NCBI GenBank assembly: GCA_036503555.1
Contig: DASXWQ010000015.1
Coordinates: forward strand, 124,001-188,000
Direction of reading: 5' to 3'
DNA: 64,000 nucleotides
Source: Actinocatenispora sp036503555
GTDB taxonomy: Bacteria > Actinomycetota > Actinomycetes > Mycobacteriales > Micromonosporaceae
The notes beneath the pieces were generated by a model, which searched no databases, was not told the DNA's origin, and saw only the letters and a list, made by a program, of their open reading frames with translations. Of the stretch, positions 41,530-49,768 are shown piece after piece. How positions within the stretch are numbered: the stretch's first letter is position 1; every line of letters begins with the position of its first letter. A program made the position numbers and the translations under genes.

Positions 41530-42957
41530 ATGAGACGTTTCGTGACGGCGATGCTCGGGGGGACGGTCGCCGCGAGCGCGTTGGCCGCGACTGTCGTGCT
41601 GTCGCCCGGGGGTGTCTCCGCGAAGACACCCTCTGCGTCCAATGCGGACAGTCCCGCCGCCGTCCGGCGGGCGGCGCTGGACGGGAGCCTGGCGCGTACC
41701 CACCGCATGATCGACCTGTGCCCGCGCAACGGCAGCGACAGGTACCTCCCGGCCGGCTGTGACCTGTCGATGGTGGCGTCGTCGTCGGACGCGGCGAAGC
41801 CGTTGGAGTCGTCCGGGCCGGTCGGGTTGGGGCCGGCGGACTTCGCCCGCGCGTTCCACCTGCCGGACGATCCGGGGAAGGCCGGCACGATCGGGATCAT
41901 CGGGTTCGGCGCCACCCCGACGTTGGCCGCCGACCTCGCCACGTACCGCAGCGCGTACGGCCTGCCGGCCTGCACGGAGGCGAGCGGCTGCCTGAAGATC
42001 GTCGGTCGGAACGGCGGGAAGCCACCCGCGCCGCTCGGCCTGCCCGTACTCAACAAGGCTGACGAGGGGCTCGCCCTCGAATCGACCATCGACGTCGACA
42101 TGGCCTCGGCGGCCTGCCCGAGGTGCCAGATCCGCGTGGTGGAACTGTCGCCGGTGCTGACCATCCCGCAGTACGCCTACCTCCCGGCCGAGACCGCCAG
42201 CGCGATGGCCGACGGGGTGGACACCGCGGTCAAGCTGGGCGCCAACGCGGTGTCGATCAGCTACAACGTCGGCAACGGCATTCAGCCCGGTATCGCCACC
42301 GGCACGCTGGCGAAGCGCTTGCGCCACCCGGGCGTGGCCGTCGTCGCCTCGTCCGGTGACCACGGCGTACAGGAGGGCACCGCGCACCAGACCTGGCCGC
42401 AGGAAGTGCCGTGGGTGACGTCCGCCGGGGGCGTACAACTGGCGTCGACCGACGGTGGGAAGACGTTCACCAAGTCGGTGTGGGACACCGGCACCGGATT
42501 CAACGACGGCGCCTACTGGTCGCCTGGCAGCGCCTGCTCCAGCTACATCGCCCCGGCGGTCGGGCAGCCCGACAGCGTCGCCGCCCACTGCGGCGGTCAC
42601 CGCGCCAGCTCCGACGTGTCGGCGGTCGCGGTCAACGTGTCGATCTACGACACGTACCTGCCGGCGTCCGGCGGTTCCGGCGGCTGGGGCATCGGGGCCG
42701 GCACCAGCGCGTCGGCGCCGTACCTGGCCGGCCTGTACGCCCGCGCCGGCACCACCGGCGTCGACGGACCGAACACGGTGTACGCCGCGGCCACCGCGGG
42801 TACCGGCTCGATCGAGGACGTGACCACGGGCGCCAACATGCCCAACGGCGCAGCCGACTGCACGAAGGCGAAACTGTCGACCGCGCTGTGCGTGGCCGGC
42901 CCGGGCTGGGACGGCCCCACCGGCGTCGGCGTACCCGACGGCCTGGGCGCGTTCTGA
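41530..42957 (+). CDS. Secreted S53-family (sedolisin) serine-carboxyl peptidase without a propeptide domain
   Basis: 475 residues. Signal peptide 1-30. The catalytic domain starts at about residue 95 (FARAFHLPDDPGKAGTIGII). Glu and Asp of the catalytic set lie in LALESTIDVDMASAACP, the oxyanion Asp in VVASSGDHG, and the nucleophile Ser in GTSASAPYLAG. The C-terminal calcium loop is represented by GPGWDGPTGVGVPDG. The usual Pro-kumamolisin domain of about 150 residues is absent; only some 60 residues precede the catalytic domain. Two strong hairpins end the transcript. Confidence 0.88.
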   Translation: MRRFVTAMLGGTVAASALAATVVLSPGGVSAKTPSASNADSPAAVRRAALDGSLARTHRMIDLCPRNGSDRYLPAGCDLSMVASSSDAAKPLESSGPVGLGPADFARAFHLPDDPGKAGTIGIIGFGATPTLAADLATYRSAYGLPACTEASGCLKIVGRNGGKPPAPLGLPVLNKADEGLALESTIDVDMASAACPRCQIRVVELSPVLTIPQYAYLPAETASAMADGVDTAVKLGANAVSISYNVGNGIQPGIATGTLAKRLRHPGVAVVASSGDHGVQEGTAHQTWPQEVPWVTSAGGVQLASTDGGKTFTKSVWDTGTGFNDGAYWSPGSACSSYIAPAVGQPDSVAAHCGGHRASSDVSAVAVNVSIYDTYLPASGGSGGWGIGAGTSASAPYLAGLYARAGTTGVDGPNTVYAAATAGTGSIEDVTTGANMPNGAADCTKAKLSTALCVAGPGWDGPTGVGVPDGLGAF

Positions 42958-42982
42958 CCCGACAGGATCAGGAGTTGGTACA

Positions 42983-43051
42983 CCGGCGCGCACGTGCCGC
43001 GCCGGGATGACGGGAGCGTTCGGACCGGTCCATCGCCGGTCCGGACGCTCC
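42983..43051 (+). terminator. Two tandem hairpins behind the S53 peptidase
   Basis: Hairpin 1: CCGGCGCG / CGCGCCGG (42983-42990, 42998-43005), 7-nt loop. Hairpin 2: 16-bp arms 43013-43028 and 43036-43051 (starting GGAGCGTTCGG), with one G-T wobble and a 7-nt loop. Together they make a strong factor-independent stop. Confidence 0.75.
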
Positions 43052-43070
43052 TCGCCGGAGTTCGCCATGG

Positions 43071-43565
43071 ATGGAGCTCATGACATCGTCGATTCGCGAC
43101 ACCGACCTCACCGAGGAAATAGCGGACCTCATCCGCGAGACCTATTCGGAGAACCTGCCTGTCACATTGAGAGTCAGTAAGATCGGCGATCGGACATCCG
43201 GCGTCCTGAGGGTGACCGAAGATGGGCGGGAACGCGCTCGCACCATTTCGAGCCACGTTTTCGGGCTGCTGTCCGAGTCGAAGAGGACGATGGCGCGGCC
43301 CGGTTCCGGTACGTGGATCACGTTCGAAATGGAGATAACGTCGGACGGCCGCGCCGCAACACGGTGCGACTACGGGGCGCCGATCCTCTGGGGGCCGACC
43401 GGAGGTCCCGGTGCGGATGCCTACCGCCTGGAGCTTGAGCGGTACCCGCGCGATCCGGACAGGATTCCGGCATGGTGGCAGAACATTCTCGACGAACCGT
43501 CGGTCGCGTGGGTCCCGTCGCGGGAGTGGCTCGACGAGATGGATGCCCGATTCGCAGGAGCCTGA
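43071..43565 (+). CDS. Possible YezG/DUF600-like immunity protein
   Basis: 164 residues; ATG 43071 or ATG 43080 could start it. It has lower GC and more Ile/Lys than its neighbours. The segment TEEIADLIRETYSENLP, a long strand GTWITFEMEITSDGRAATRC ending in Asp-Tyr, and ELERYPRDPDRIPAWWQNIL fit the layout of DUF600/YezG immunity proteins, which neutralise secreted nuclease toxins. No toxin gene is adjacent, so it would be an orphan. The family call is tentative. No signal peptide. Confidence 0.6.
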   Translation: MELMTSSIRDTDLTEEIADLIRETYSENLPVTLRVSKIGDRTSGVLRVTEDGRERARTISSHVFGLLSESKRTMARPGSGTWITFEMEITSDGRAATRCDYGAPILWGPTGGPGADAYRLELERYPRDPDRIPAWWQNILDEPSVAWVPSREWLDEMDARFAGA

Positions 43566-43712
43566 CCCCGAAGGGGCCATGGCCGACCTCCTGGCCTCGA
43601 CGGCGGCCCGTGTCGGCGCTGCCCGCCAGCGGCGCCGCGCCGGCCTCGAACCGTCGGGCACACCACCCCAGGTCCGTCTCACTGTTTTCCCGGCACCCAT
43701 AAGCTCACCTGC

Positions 43713-44642
43713 ATGATCGAGGTACGTCGTCTCCGGGTGCTGCGGGAGCTGTCCGACCGCGGCACCGTGGCCGCCGCGGCTCAGGCGCTGCACCTCACCC
43801 CGTCCGCGGTGTCGCAACAGCTGGCCGCCCTGGCCCGCGAAACCGGGAGCACCCTGGTCGAGGCGGACGGCCGACGGCTTCGTCTCACCTCGGCCGGGCG
43901 GCTGCTCCTCGACCACGCGCACCGCGTGTTCGCGCAGATCGAGCAGGCCGAGGCGGCGCTCGCCCGCCATCACGCCGGGGAACTCGACGTCCTGCACGTC
44001 GGGGCCTTCGCCAGCGGTCTCGCGCACCTTGTCGCGCCGGCGGCGCGACAGCTTCGCCGCGGCGACCCGCCGGTCCGGGTCCACACCGTCGAGGTCGGGG
44101 AGGCCGACTCGATCAAGCGTGTCGGGACCGGCGAGCTGGACATCGCGGTCAGCGTCGAGTTCGACGGCGCACCGCAGCACGACGACCCGCGGTACTTCCG
44201 GCAGGAGCTGATGACCGACGCGCTCGACATCGCCCTGCCCGCCGATCATCCCGACGCGGCGGCCGACGAACTGCCGCTCGCGCGCCTCGCCACGCAGCCC
44301 TGGATCCTGGGCAGCCCGGGTACCTCGTGCGAGGAACTCGTACGCATCGCGTGCGCCACCGCGGGATTCACCCCGACGCCGGCGCACCGGACCAGCGACT
44401 GGGCTGCGGTCGGGCACCTGGTCGACGCGGGCCTGGGCGTGGCGCTGGTTCCGCGTCTGGTCCAGCCGCTGATGCCGGCGACGGTGCGACTCGTCCCCAC
44501 CGGCGGCACCCATCCGGCACGCCATGTCTTCGCCGCGACGCGCCGCGGCAGCGAGTCCGCGCCCACCCTCGACCGGGCCCTCCACGCGCTCCGCCGCTGC
44601 GCCGACGCCCTGTTGCCGGCTGAGTCGACGCCAAGCCCGTAG
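43713..44642 (+). CDS. LysR-family transcriptional regulator
   Basis: 309 residues. HTH at about 1-60: RLRVLRELSDRGTVAAAAQA, then HLTPSAVSQQLAALARETGS. Effector domain from about 90 (LDVLHVGAFASGLAHLVAPA). It is followed on the opposite strand by an alpha/beta hydrolase gene, so no target is obviously divergent from it. A short gap (43566-43712) without genes precedes it. Confidence 0.94.
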   Translation: MIEVRRLRVLRELSDRGTVAAAAQALHLTPSAVSQQLAALARETGSTLVEADGRRLRLTSAGRLLLDHAHRVFAQIEQAEAALARHHAGELDVLHVGAFASGLAHLVAPAARQLRRGDPPVRVHTVEVGEADSIKRVGTGELDIAVSVEFDGAPQHDDPRYFRQELMTDALDIALPADHPDAAADELPLARLATQPWILGSPGTSCEELVRIACATAGFTPTPAHRTSDWAAVGHLVDAGLGVALVPRLVQPLMPATVRLVPTGGTHPARHVFAATRRGSESAPTLDRALHALRRCADALLPAESTPSP

Positions 44643-44736
44643 CCGCACACCCGTCGCATCGGCCGCGGGACGGCAGCCGACCCACGGGCACCGGTCCGGC
44701 ACTACGTGTGGCCCACCACCGGTGGGCGTGCTCGGG

Positions 44737-45507
44737 TCAGCCGGTGACGGCGTTCCAGCCCGGCGCCGGCTCGGTGCCGCGCAGGAACGACACGACCAGC
44801 GGATTGACCAGCTCCGGACGATCGATCGGGAGGGTGTGCGTACCGGGCAGCACCGCCAGGCGCGCCTCGGGCAGCGCGGCGACGACCGCCAGGGAGTGCT
44901 CGACGGTGACCTCGTCCCGGTCGCCCTGGAGTACCAGCGTGGGGGCGGTGACGCCGGCCAGGGTGGCCAACCCGATCTCCGGCTCGGTGGCGATCATGTG
45001 CATCATCTTCGCGTGTACGACCGGGAAGTGGTCCGGGCCGTCCGGCGAGACCGGGTCGTACATCCGGCGCAGGAACGTGATCGCCTCCGGCGAGTCGAGG
45101 TACGCCACCAGGTCCTCGCCGGAGACCCTGCCCGAGGAGTTGTAGTACTGGCCGATCAGCACCATCCGGGCCACCAGGTCCGGCCGGCGCTGGGCCACCA
45201 GCAGCGCGACCACCGCCCCGTCGCTCCAGCCGACCAGGTGCGCCGGCGCGCCGACCTCCTGCTCCAGGTACGCGACCGTGTCGTCGGCCATCACCGAGTA
45301 GCTCAGCGGGCCCTCGACGTCCGGGGTGTGCGCATGCCCTCGGCGCTCGGGTACGTGGACCCGGTAGCCGGCCTCGACCAGCGCCCGGGTCTGCGCGGCG
45401 AAGGAGGACGCGCCGACGAACCCGCCGTGCAGCAGGACGACCGGATCGCCCGCACCTAACACCTCGTGCCACGTACGCAGCCCGGCCACCTCGATGTATC
45501 CCGTCAT
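44737..45507 (-). CDS. Alpha/beta hydrolase
   Basis: 256 residues from ATG 45507 (MTGYIEVAGLRTWHEVLG). Oxyanion loop VVLLHGGFVGASSF, nucleophile elbow LVGWSDGAVV (Ser), acid LQGDRDEV (Asp), catalytic His in LPGTHTLP. This is a small single-domain hydrolase without lid insertions large enough to suggest a substrate. It is convergent with the LysR gene and appears to be transcribed alone. Confidence 0.92.
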   Translation of the reverse strand: MTGYIEVAGLRTWHEVLGAGDPVVLLHGGFVGASSFAAQTRALVEAGYRVHVPERRGHAHTPDVEGPLSYSVMADDTVAYLEQEVGAPAHLVGWSDGAVVALLVAQRRPDLVARMVLIGQYYNSSGRVSGEDLVAYLDSPEAITFLRRMYDPVSPDGPDHFPVVHAKMMHMIATEPEIGLATLAGVTAPTLVLQGDRDEVTVEHSLAVVAALPEARLAVLPGTHTLPIDRPELVNPLVVSFLRGTEPAPGWNAVTG

Positions 45508-45603
45508 GCCCAGCACCGTAGACGCATCGCCGGTCGCGTACCGGGCGCCCGCCTGATCCGGGACCTGCCCCGCGCGACCCCGAGTACCGGCGCCGGGGCG
45601 GCG

Positions 45604-46317
45604 TCAAGCGTGCGGCTGGTCGTCGGCCGGGACGGTGGCGAGATGGACGACGGCGCCGCGGTCGAGCGTGATGCCGCCCGAGTCGTGCATGCGGGTCAGT
45701 TCGGCCAGCGCGGCCCGCTGGAACTCGGCCGCGTCCGCCTCGTCGAGGGCCTCGACGACGGCCGAGAACCCGTGGGACATGTGGAAGTCCCAGCAGGTCT
45801 GCGGGCCGGGTACGGGCAGGTGGACGGCGAGGTTCACGGTACGGATGTCGGCGAAGCCGGCGGCGTGCAGGTGGGATGCGACCCCGTAGTCGCGTCGGGG
45901 CGGCCGTTCGGCGCGGGCGGTGAACCTCTCGACGAGCGTGTTCCACGCGTCCCAGCGGCCGTGGTCCTCGCACGGGCCCGGGACGGCCAGCGCCACGCTC
46001 GCGCCCGGCCGGAGGACGCGGCGCAGCCCGGCGAGTACCCGCAGCGGTTCGCGGACCAGGTGGATGACGAAGCCGCCGGTGGCCAGGTCGTAGGAGGCGG
46101 CGGGCAGGTCGAGCCGGTGGGCGTCCATCAGCCGTACGTCGATCCCGGGATGGTCCGCGGCGATCGCGCCCCGGCCGCTGCCGATGTCCAGCAGCCGGGT
46201 GCCCGGCTCCGGGTCGAGTACGTCGAGGAGGTGCCCCGCGAACTCGGCGAAGAAGGGGATGACCTGGTCGTAGCGTTCCGCGAGGCGGTCGAACAACACC
46301 GGTGCCGGGTCCGTCAT
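45604..46317 (-). CDS. Class I SAM-dependent methyltransferase
   Basis: 237 residues from ATG 46317 (MTDPAPVLFDRLAERYDQVI). Motif I TRLLDIGSGRGAIAADH, an Asp-containing MDAHRLDLP, post-I DLATGGFVIHLVREPLR and LRPGASVALAVPG match ubiquinone/menaquinone-type (Methyltransf_11) enzymes. Its start codon shares CATG with that of the oppositely oriented secreted-protein gene at 46316, leaving no room for separate promoters between them. The substrate is unknown. Confidence 0.88.
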   Translation of the reverse strand: MTDPAPVLFDRLAERYDQVIPFFAEFAGHLLDVLDPEPGTRLLDIGSGRGAIAADHPGIDVRLMDAHRLDLPAASYDLATGGFVIHLVREPLRVLAGLRRVLRPGASVALAVPGPCEDHGRWDAWNTLVERFTARAERPPRRDYGVASHLHAAGFADIRTVNLAVHLPVPGPQTCWDFHMSHGFSAVVEALDEADAAEFQRAALAELTRMHDSGGITLDRGAVVHLATVPADDQPHA

Positions 46318-46753
46318 GGCCACGACACTGGTCCACGTGGCACGAGCAGGCAACCGAGTTGCCGGCGGGGCACTCGCCACCGCGTCTCCCGCGGCGGCCA
46401 CCCAGCTCCCGCCCCCCGGTGGCGGGAGCTGGGACCACACGTGGACCACCACCGACGCCAAGGCCGGCGGCACGGTCTACGTCGAGGAACACGGCGACCT
46501 GATCTACCTGTGCGACACGGCAGCCGACGGCGTGGCGCCCAGGGCCAGGATCTACGCCTGGAACACGACCGACGGGTACCTCCTCCGGTACAGCCTGACC
46601 GCCTCGGGCGGGAACGGGTCGTGCGCCCACGGCCAGGCGTCGGATGGTGGCGCCTTCGACCTGCCGGAGAACGACAACATCAACATCGACCTCTTCCTGG
46701 GCCCGTACCCGGGGACCAACCGCACCCAGCCCACCTTCCTCAACGACCACTGA
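46316..46753 (+). CDS. Small secreted-type protein, paralogue 1 (damaged N-terminus)
   Basis: 145 residues, a close relative of the product at 52483. Shared segments include GGSWDH, YVEEHGD, IYLCDTA, DG-APRARI, LTAS, and the final DLFLGP...FLNDH. Two Cys are conserved (in IYLCDT and GSC). The N-terminus MATTLVHVARAGNRVAGGAL is a poor signal peptide compared with paralogue 2, and the ATG overlaps the start codon of the divergent methyltransferase. A rearrangement has probably replaced the original 5' end. Function is unknown for both. Confidence 0.7.
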   Translation: MATTLVHVARAGNRVAGGALATASPAAATQLPPPGGGSWDHTWTTTDAKAGGTVYVEEHGDLIYLCDTAADGVAPRARIYAWNTTDGYLLRYSLTASGGNGSCAHGQASDGGAFDLPENDNINIDLFLGPYPGTNRTQPTFLNDH

Positions 46754-46770
46754 CCGGGGCACCGGGACTG

Positions 46771-47130
46771 TCAGAGGTCCATGCTGGCCCACACGTTGCT
46801 CGGGGTACGTGAGCCGCCGGCGGGCTCGGTGGAGATGCCGAACTGGCCGGCCCGGCGTGCACCGTGGACGAGCACGGTGTCCCGGTCCTGCCCCACGTCC
46901 AGTACGCCCACGCTGCGCGCCACCCCGCCGGACATCAGCCACAGCTGGTACGTGCGCCCGCCGGGCAGCGCGCGCAGTCCCGTCACGGTGGCCACACCCT
47001 CGTCGCGGGTGTCGGACAGCACCATGGTGGCCTGACCGCCGTCGGGCAGCCGGGCCGCGACGACGCGCGCGTCGGCGCGGACAGCACGAATGCCAGCACG
47101 GGACGCGTGGTCGCGGTCGGGTGCCGTCAC
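46771..47130 (-). CDS. Anti-sigma-K factor (RskA) C-terminal domain, standing alone
   Basis: 119 residues from GTG 47130, which overlaps the previous stop by four bases (GTGA). The frame matches only the extracytoplasmic C-terminal domain of RskA-type anti-sigma factors: VAARLPDGGQATMVLSDTRD, then ALPGGRTYQLWLMSGGVARS. The N-terminal zinc anti-sigma domain and the membrane helix are missing and no ECF sigma gene is near. It is either a relic or a solo domain kept in an operon by translational coupling. Confidence 0.6.
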   Translation of the reverse strand: MTAPDRDHASRAGIRAVRADARVVAARLPDGGQATMVLSDTRDEGVATVTGLRALPGGRTYQLWLMSGGVARSVGVLDVGQDRDTVLVHGARRAGQFGISTEPAGGSRTPSNVWASMDL

Positions 47131-47573
47131 GTCTCTCGGGCGGAGTACCGGCGGGCGGCGTCGTTCACCGCGGCGGCGAACATGTGCGCCCTGCGGGTAT
47201 GGCGGGTCTTGCGGGCGTTCACCTCGGCGGTCCAGAAGAAGTCGGGTCCTTCGACGACGAGCCACAGTTCGCCGCCGCTGAGCTTCGGTACGGCGTGGGC
47301 TCGTTTGTACCCGAGCAGGTTGATCCGGGTCAGGGTGAGGCGTGCCCGGAGCGGGCTGCCGTGCTCGATCGACGCGCGTACGCCGGTGAGCGGATGCGCC
47401 CGCGCGGCGTTCCTGATCTCGTCGCGGTGGAGGACGAAGCCCTGGTAGCGCGCGAGCGCCCCGTGACACGGCCCGTCGTCCGACGCCTGGTCGGCCAGCG
47501 CCTGCGCGAGCTTGCTGCCCGATTGGGAGAGCGTGTGCCTGATCGGACGCGTCAGGAATCCCTTGTCCACCAT
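47127..47573 (-). CDS. Hypothetical protein (148 aa)
   Basis: ATG 47573 follows GGGGGG at suitable spacing. The protein has mixed helices (LSQSGSKLAQALADQASDDG) and a beta-rich second half (RARLTLTRINLLGYKRAHAV, LWLVVEGPDFFWTAEVNARK), perhaps a PH-like barrel. No signal peptide. Its stop overlaps the start of the RskA-like fragment. The family is not recognised. Confidence 0.65.
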   Translation of the reverse strand: MVDKGFLTRPIRHTLSQSGSKLAQALADQASDDGPCHGALARYQGFVLHRDEIRNAARAHPLTGVRASIEHGSPLRARLTLTRINLLGYKRAHAVPKLSGGELWLVVEGPDFFWTAEVNARKTRHTRRAHMFAAAVNDAARRYSARET

Positions 47574-47738
47574 GCCAATCCCCCCAGGGCCCAGTGTGCG
47601 GTCGACGCGGCTTCGCTGTCCTGGGTCGAATGGCCCGATGTGGCCACGGCCGTTCGGCCGACCGGAGGTCTGTGCGGCGGCGCCGATGAGTCTTCGACGC
47701 GAGCATGGTCTGTCGGTGGCGACGAGAGGGGAACCATC

Positions 47739-48299
47739 ATGGCCGCGTTGATCTACTCGTTCCTGGCGTCCCTGGACGGCTACGTCGCCGACGGGGACGG
47801 CGACTTCGGTTGGGCGGCACCGGACGAGGAGGTGCACGCGTTCGTCAACGACGTCCAACGTCGGGTCGGCACGCACCTGTACGGCCGTCGCCTGTACGAG
47901 GTGATGACCGGCTGGGAGACCGACCCGGGCCTGACCGAGGGGTCGGCCGTCGCGCGCGACTTCGCCCGGTTGTGGCAGGCCGCCGACAAGATCGTGTACT
48001 CGACGACGTTGGAGTCGGTGTCCACGACCCGAACCCGCCTGGAGCGACGTTTCGATCCCGCCGCGGTACGGCGGCTGTTGGACACCGTCGGCCACGACGT
48101 CTCGGTGGGCGGACCGACCCTCGCCGCGTACGCGCTGCGGGCGGGGCTGGTCGACGAGGTACAGGTGTTCGTCGCGCCCGTCGTGGTGGGCGGCGGGACG
48201 CGGATGTTTCCGGACGACGTGCGCGTACGGCTCGACCTGCTGGACGAGCGTCGCTTCGGCAACGGCATGGTGTTCCTCCGCTACCGCGCCACCACCTGA
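47739..48299 (+). CDS. Dihydrofolate-reductase-fold (RibD_C) protein
   Basis: 186 residues, ATG behind GAGAGGGG. Typical features: YSFLASLDGYVADGDGDFGW at the N-terminus, THLYGRRLYEVMTGWETD, and a nucleotide-binding strand HDVSVGGPTLAAYALRAGLV. The end FVAPVVVGGGTRMFPDDVRV is conserved. These YwjB/RibD_C-like proteins are NADPH-dependent reductases of unknown substrate, distinct from folate-cycle DHFR. It starts the tandem of DHFR-like, SRPBCC relic and second DHFR-like relic. Confidence 0.93.
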   Translation: MAALIYSFLASLDGYVADGDGDFGWAAPDEEVHAFVNDVQRRVGTHLYGRRLYEVMTGWETDPGLTEGSAVARDFARLWQAADKIVYSTTLESVSTTRTRLERRFDPAAVRRLLDTVGHDVSVGGPTLAAYALRAGLVDEVQVFVAPVVVGGGTRMFPDDVRVRLDLLDERRFGNGMVFLRYRATT

Positions 48300-48329
48300 C
48301 GTCCTCGTCCGACCCTGTCGACTTGACGC

Positions 48330-48709
48330 ATGGCAGGGGCAGGGCAGGACACGCGGGCGGCGGCCGACCGGGAGATCGTGGTCTCGCGGCTCGTCGACGC
48401 ACCGCGCTGATGCACGGGCCGGACGGCACCGACTACCCCGAATGGATCACCTGGACCGAGATCGTCCCACCGGAGCGGATCACCCCGCTGCACGGTGAGT
48501 CCCGGGACGACCCCAACGCCTTCGAGTCGATCCTGGCCTTCGAACCGCACGGCACCGCGACCCGGATCGTGATGCGCACGGTCTTCCCCACCAAGCAGCT
48601 GCGCGACCAGGCGGCGGCGGAGTACCACGCGGTCGAGGGCGGCGAGCAGACGCTGCGCAACCTGGCGGCGTACGTCGCCGGGACCGCCCCGAAGGAGGAG
48701 GGCCGCTGA
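48330..48709 (+). pseudogene. SRPBCC/AHSA1-family gene with internal deletion and frameshift
   Basis: From ATG 48330 the frame reads ADREIVVSRLVDAPR, the standard start of AHSA1-like proteins, then stops at about 48410. The +2 frame continues at once with MHGPDGTDYPEWITWTEIVP and DDPNAFESILAFEPHG to the stop at 48709. About 40 codons containing the Trp-Trp-Gly-Pro region are missing at the junction and the frame is shifted. The stop overlaps the ATG of the next relic (TGATG). Confidence 0.82.
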
Positions 48710-48955
48710 TGGCCGGGACGGTGTTCTTCAGCGTGTCGATGTCGCTGGACGGGTTCAGCGCACCCGAGTCGATGGAAGCCATCGTCGCCACACCCGAGCA
48801 GCGGGAGCGGGACCCGCGGTTGGACGGCTGGGTGGCGCAGCGGATGGAGCTGTCTGTTCGAGGGCGTGGACGCGTCCAGGGGCGCGCTGGAGCCGGTCCG
48901 TTCCGAGTCGTCGTCGCGGGTCACGCACCTGACGTACGCCGTGCGTCCGCGGTAG
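48709..48955 (+). pseudogene. DHFR-fold gene with internal deletion (both ends kept)
   Basis: The start reads MAGTVFFSVSMSLDGFSAPE and RDPRLDGWVAQRMEL. At about 48850 the frame shifts and continues as LFEGVDASRGALEPVRSES then VTHLTYAVRPR, stop TAG 48953-48955. These are the first 46 and last 35 residues of a RibD_C-type reductase; the middle 110 or so codons with the cofactor site are gone. Being the second such relic in a row, it was probably made inactive in the same period. Confidence 0.82.
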
Positions 48956-49032
48956 CCGCGGTCGTCGGAGGCCGCACGACGCCGGTGCGAGCCGGGTGCG
49001 TGGGTGGCCGGCGCCGTGGATACCGTTCCGGC

Positions 49033-49713
49033 ATGGGTGGCTGTGTGTTGCTCGCGGGTGGGGGCTCCCCGCGCCAGGAGGAACGGGTGTGGCGGGCGGC
49101 GTTCGAGGGCGTCGGCCGGATGGTCTACTGGCCGTTCGCGCTGCCCGACTCCCGGATCGCGCAGGCCCCGGCGTGGTTGCGTGCCGGGCTGGACGAGCTG
49201 GGCATCGACGTCGAGGTGGACGCGTGGTCGAGCCTCGACGGTCACCGGCCCGCTGACCTCGGTGCCGCCGACCTGCTGTTCGTCGGCGGTGGGACGACCT
49301 CGAAGCTGGCCCGGCACGTGCACGAGCACCGCTTCGACCAGGCGGTACGCGACTTCGTGGACGCCGGCGGCCGGTACTACGGCGGCTCGGCCGGCGCCGT
49401 ACTGGCGGGTGCGTCCATCGCCGTCGGTGCCCTGGCGGACGACGACGATCCCGCCGCCGCGACCGACGACCGCGGCCTGGGACTGGTACCGGGTGTCGGG
49501 CTGTTGCCGCACGCGAACATCTTCGCGGCGGCCGACCAGCAGTCCTGGTCGACGACGCTCGGGCAGCCGCTTCTCGCCATCCCCGAGGCCGGCGGGGTTC
49601 GGGTCGCCGGTGCGTCCGGCACGGTGCTGGGTCCCGATCCGGTGGACCTCGTCGACGGAGCCGGACGCACGACCTACCAGCCCGGCGAGGTCGTCCCGCT
49701 GACCCTGCGGTGA
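49033..49713 (+). CDS. Peptidase-E-like (S51) protein
   Basis: 226 residues from ATG 49033; the open frame continues upstream only into the relic. The fold is class I glutamine-amidotransferase-like with CVLLAGGGSPRQEERVWRAA, LLFVGGGTTSKLARHVHEHR, the nucleophile elbow YYGGSAGAVLAGASI (Ser), and LGLVPGVGLLPHANIF. Peptidase E cleaves Asp-X dipeptides; related cyanophycinases are also possible. The charge-relay Glu/His cannot be verified by eye. Cytosolic. No operon partner remains. Confidence 0.88.
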   Translation: MGGCVLLAGGGSPRQEERVWRAAFEGVGRMVYWPFALPDSRIAQAPAWLRAGLDELGIDVEVDAWSSLDGHRPADLGAADLLFVGGGTTSKLARHVHEHRFDQAVRDFVDAGGRYYGGSAGAVLAGASIAVGALADDDDPAAATDDRGLGLVPGVGLLPHANIFAAADQQSWSTTLGQPLLAIPEAGGVRVAGASGTVLGPDPVDLVDGAGRTTYQPGEVVPLTLR

Positions 49714-49768
49714 CGCCGTCCGGTTCCGTCCTGCTGTAGCCGCGGCCCCCGTGCGGTCGCCGGCCGGG

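Noticed and set aside
46316..46753. Calling the first secreted paralogue a definite pseudogene
   Set aside because: The mature domain is intact and in frame. Only the N-terminus looks damaged, and an alternative start or promoter cannot be excluded.
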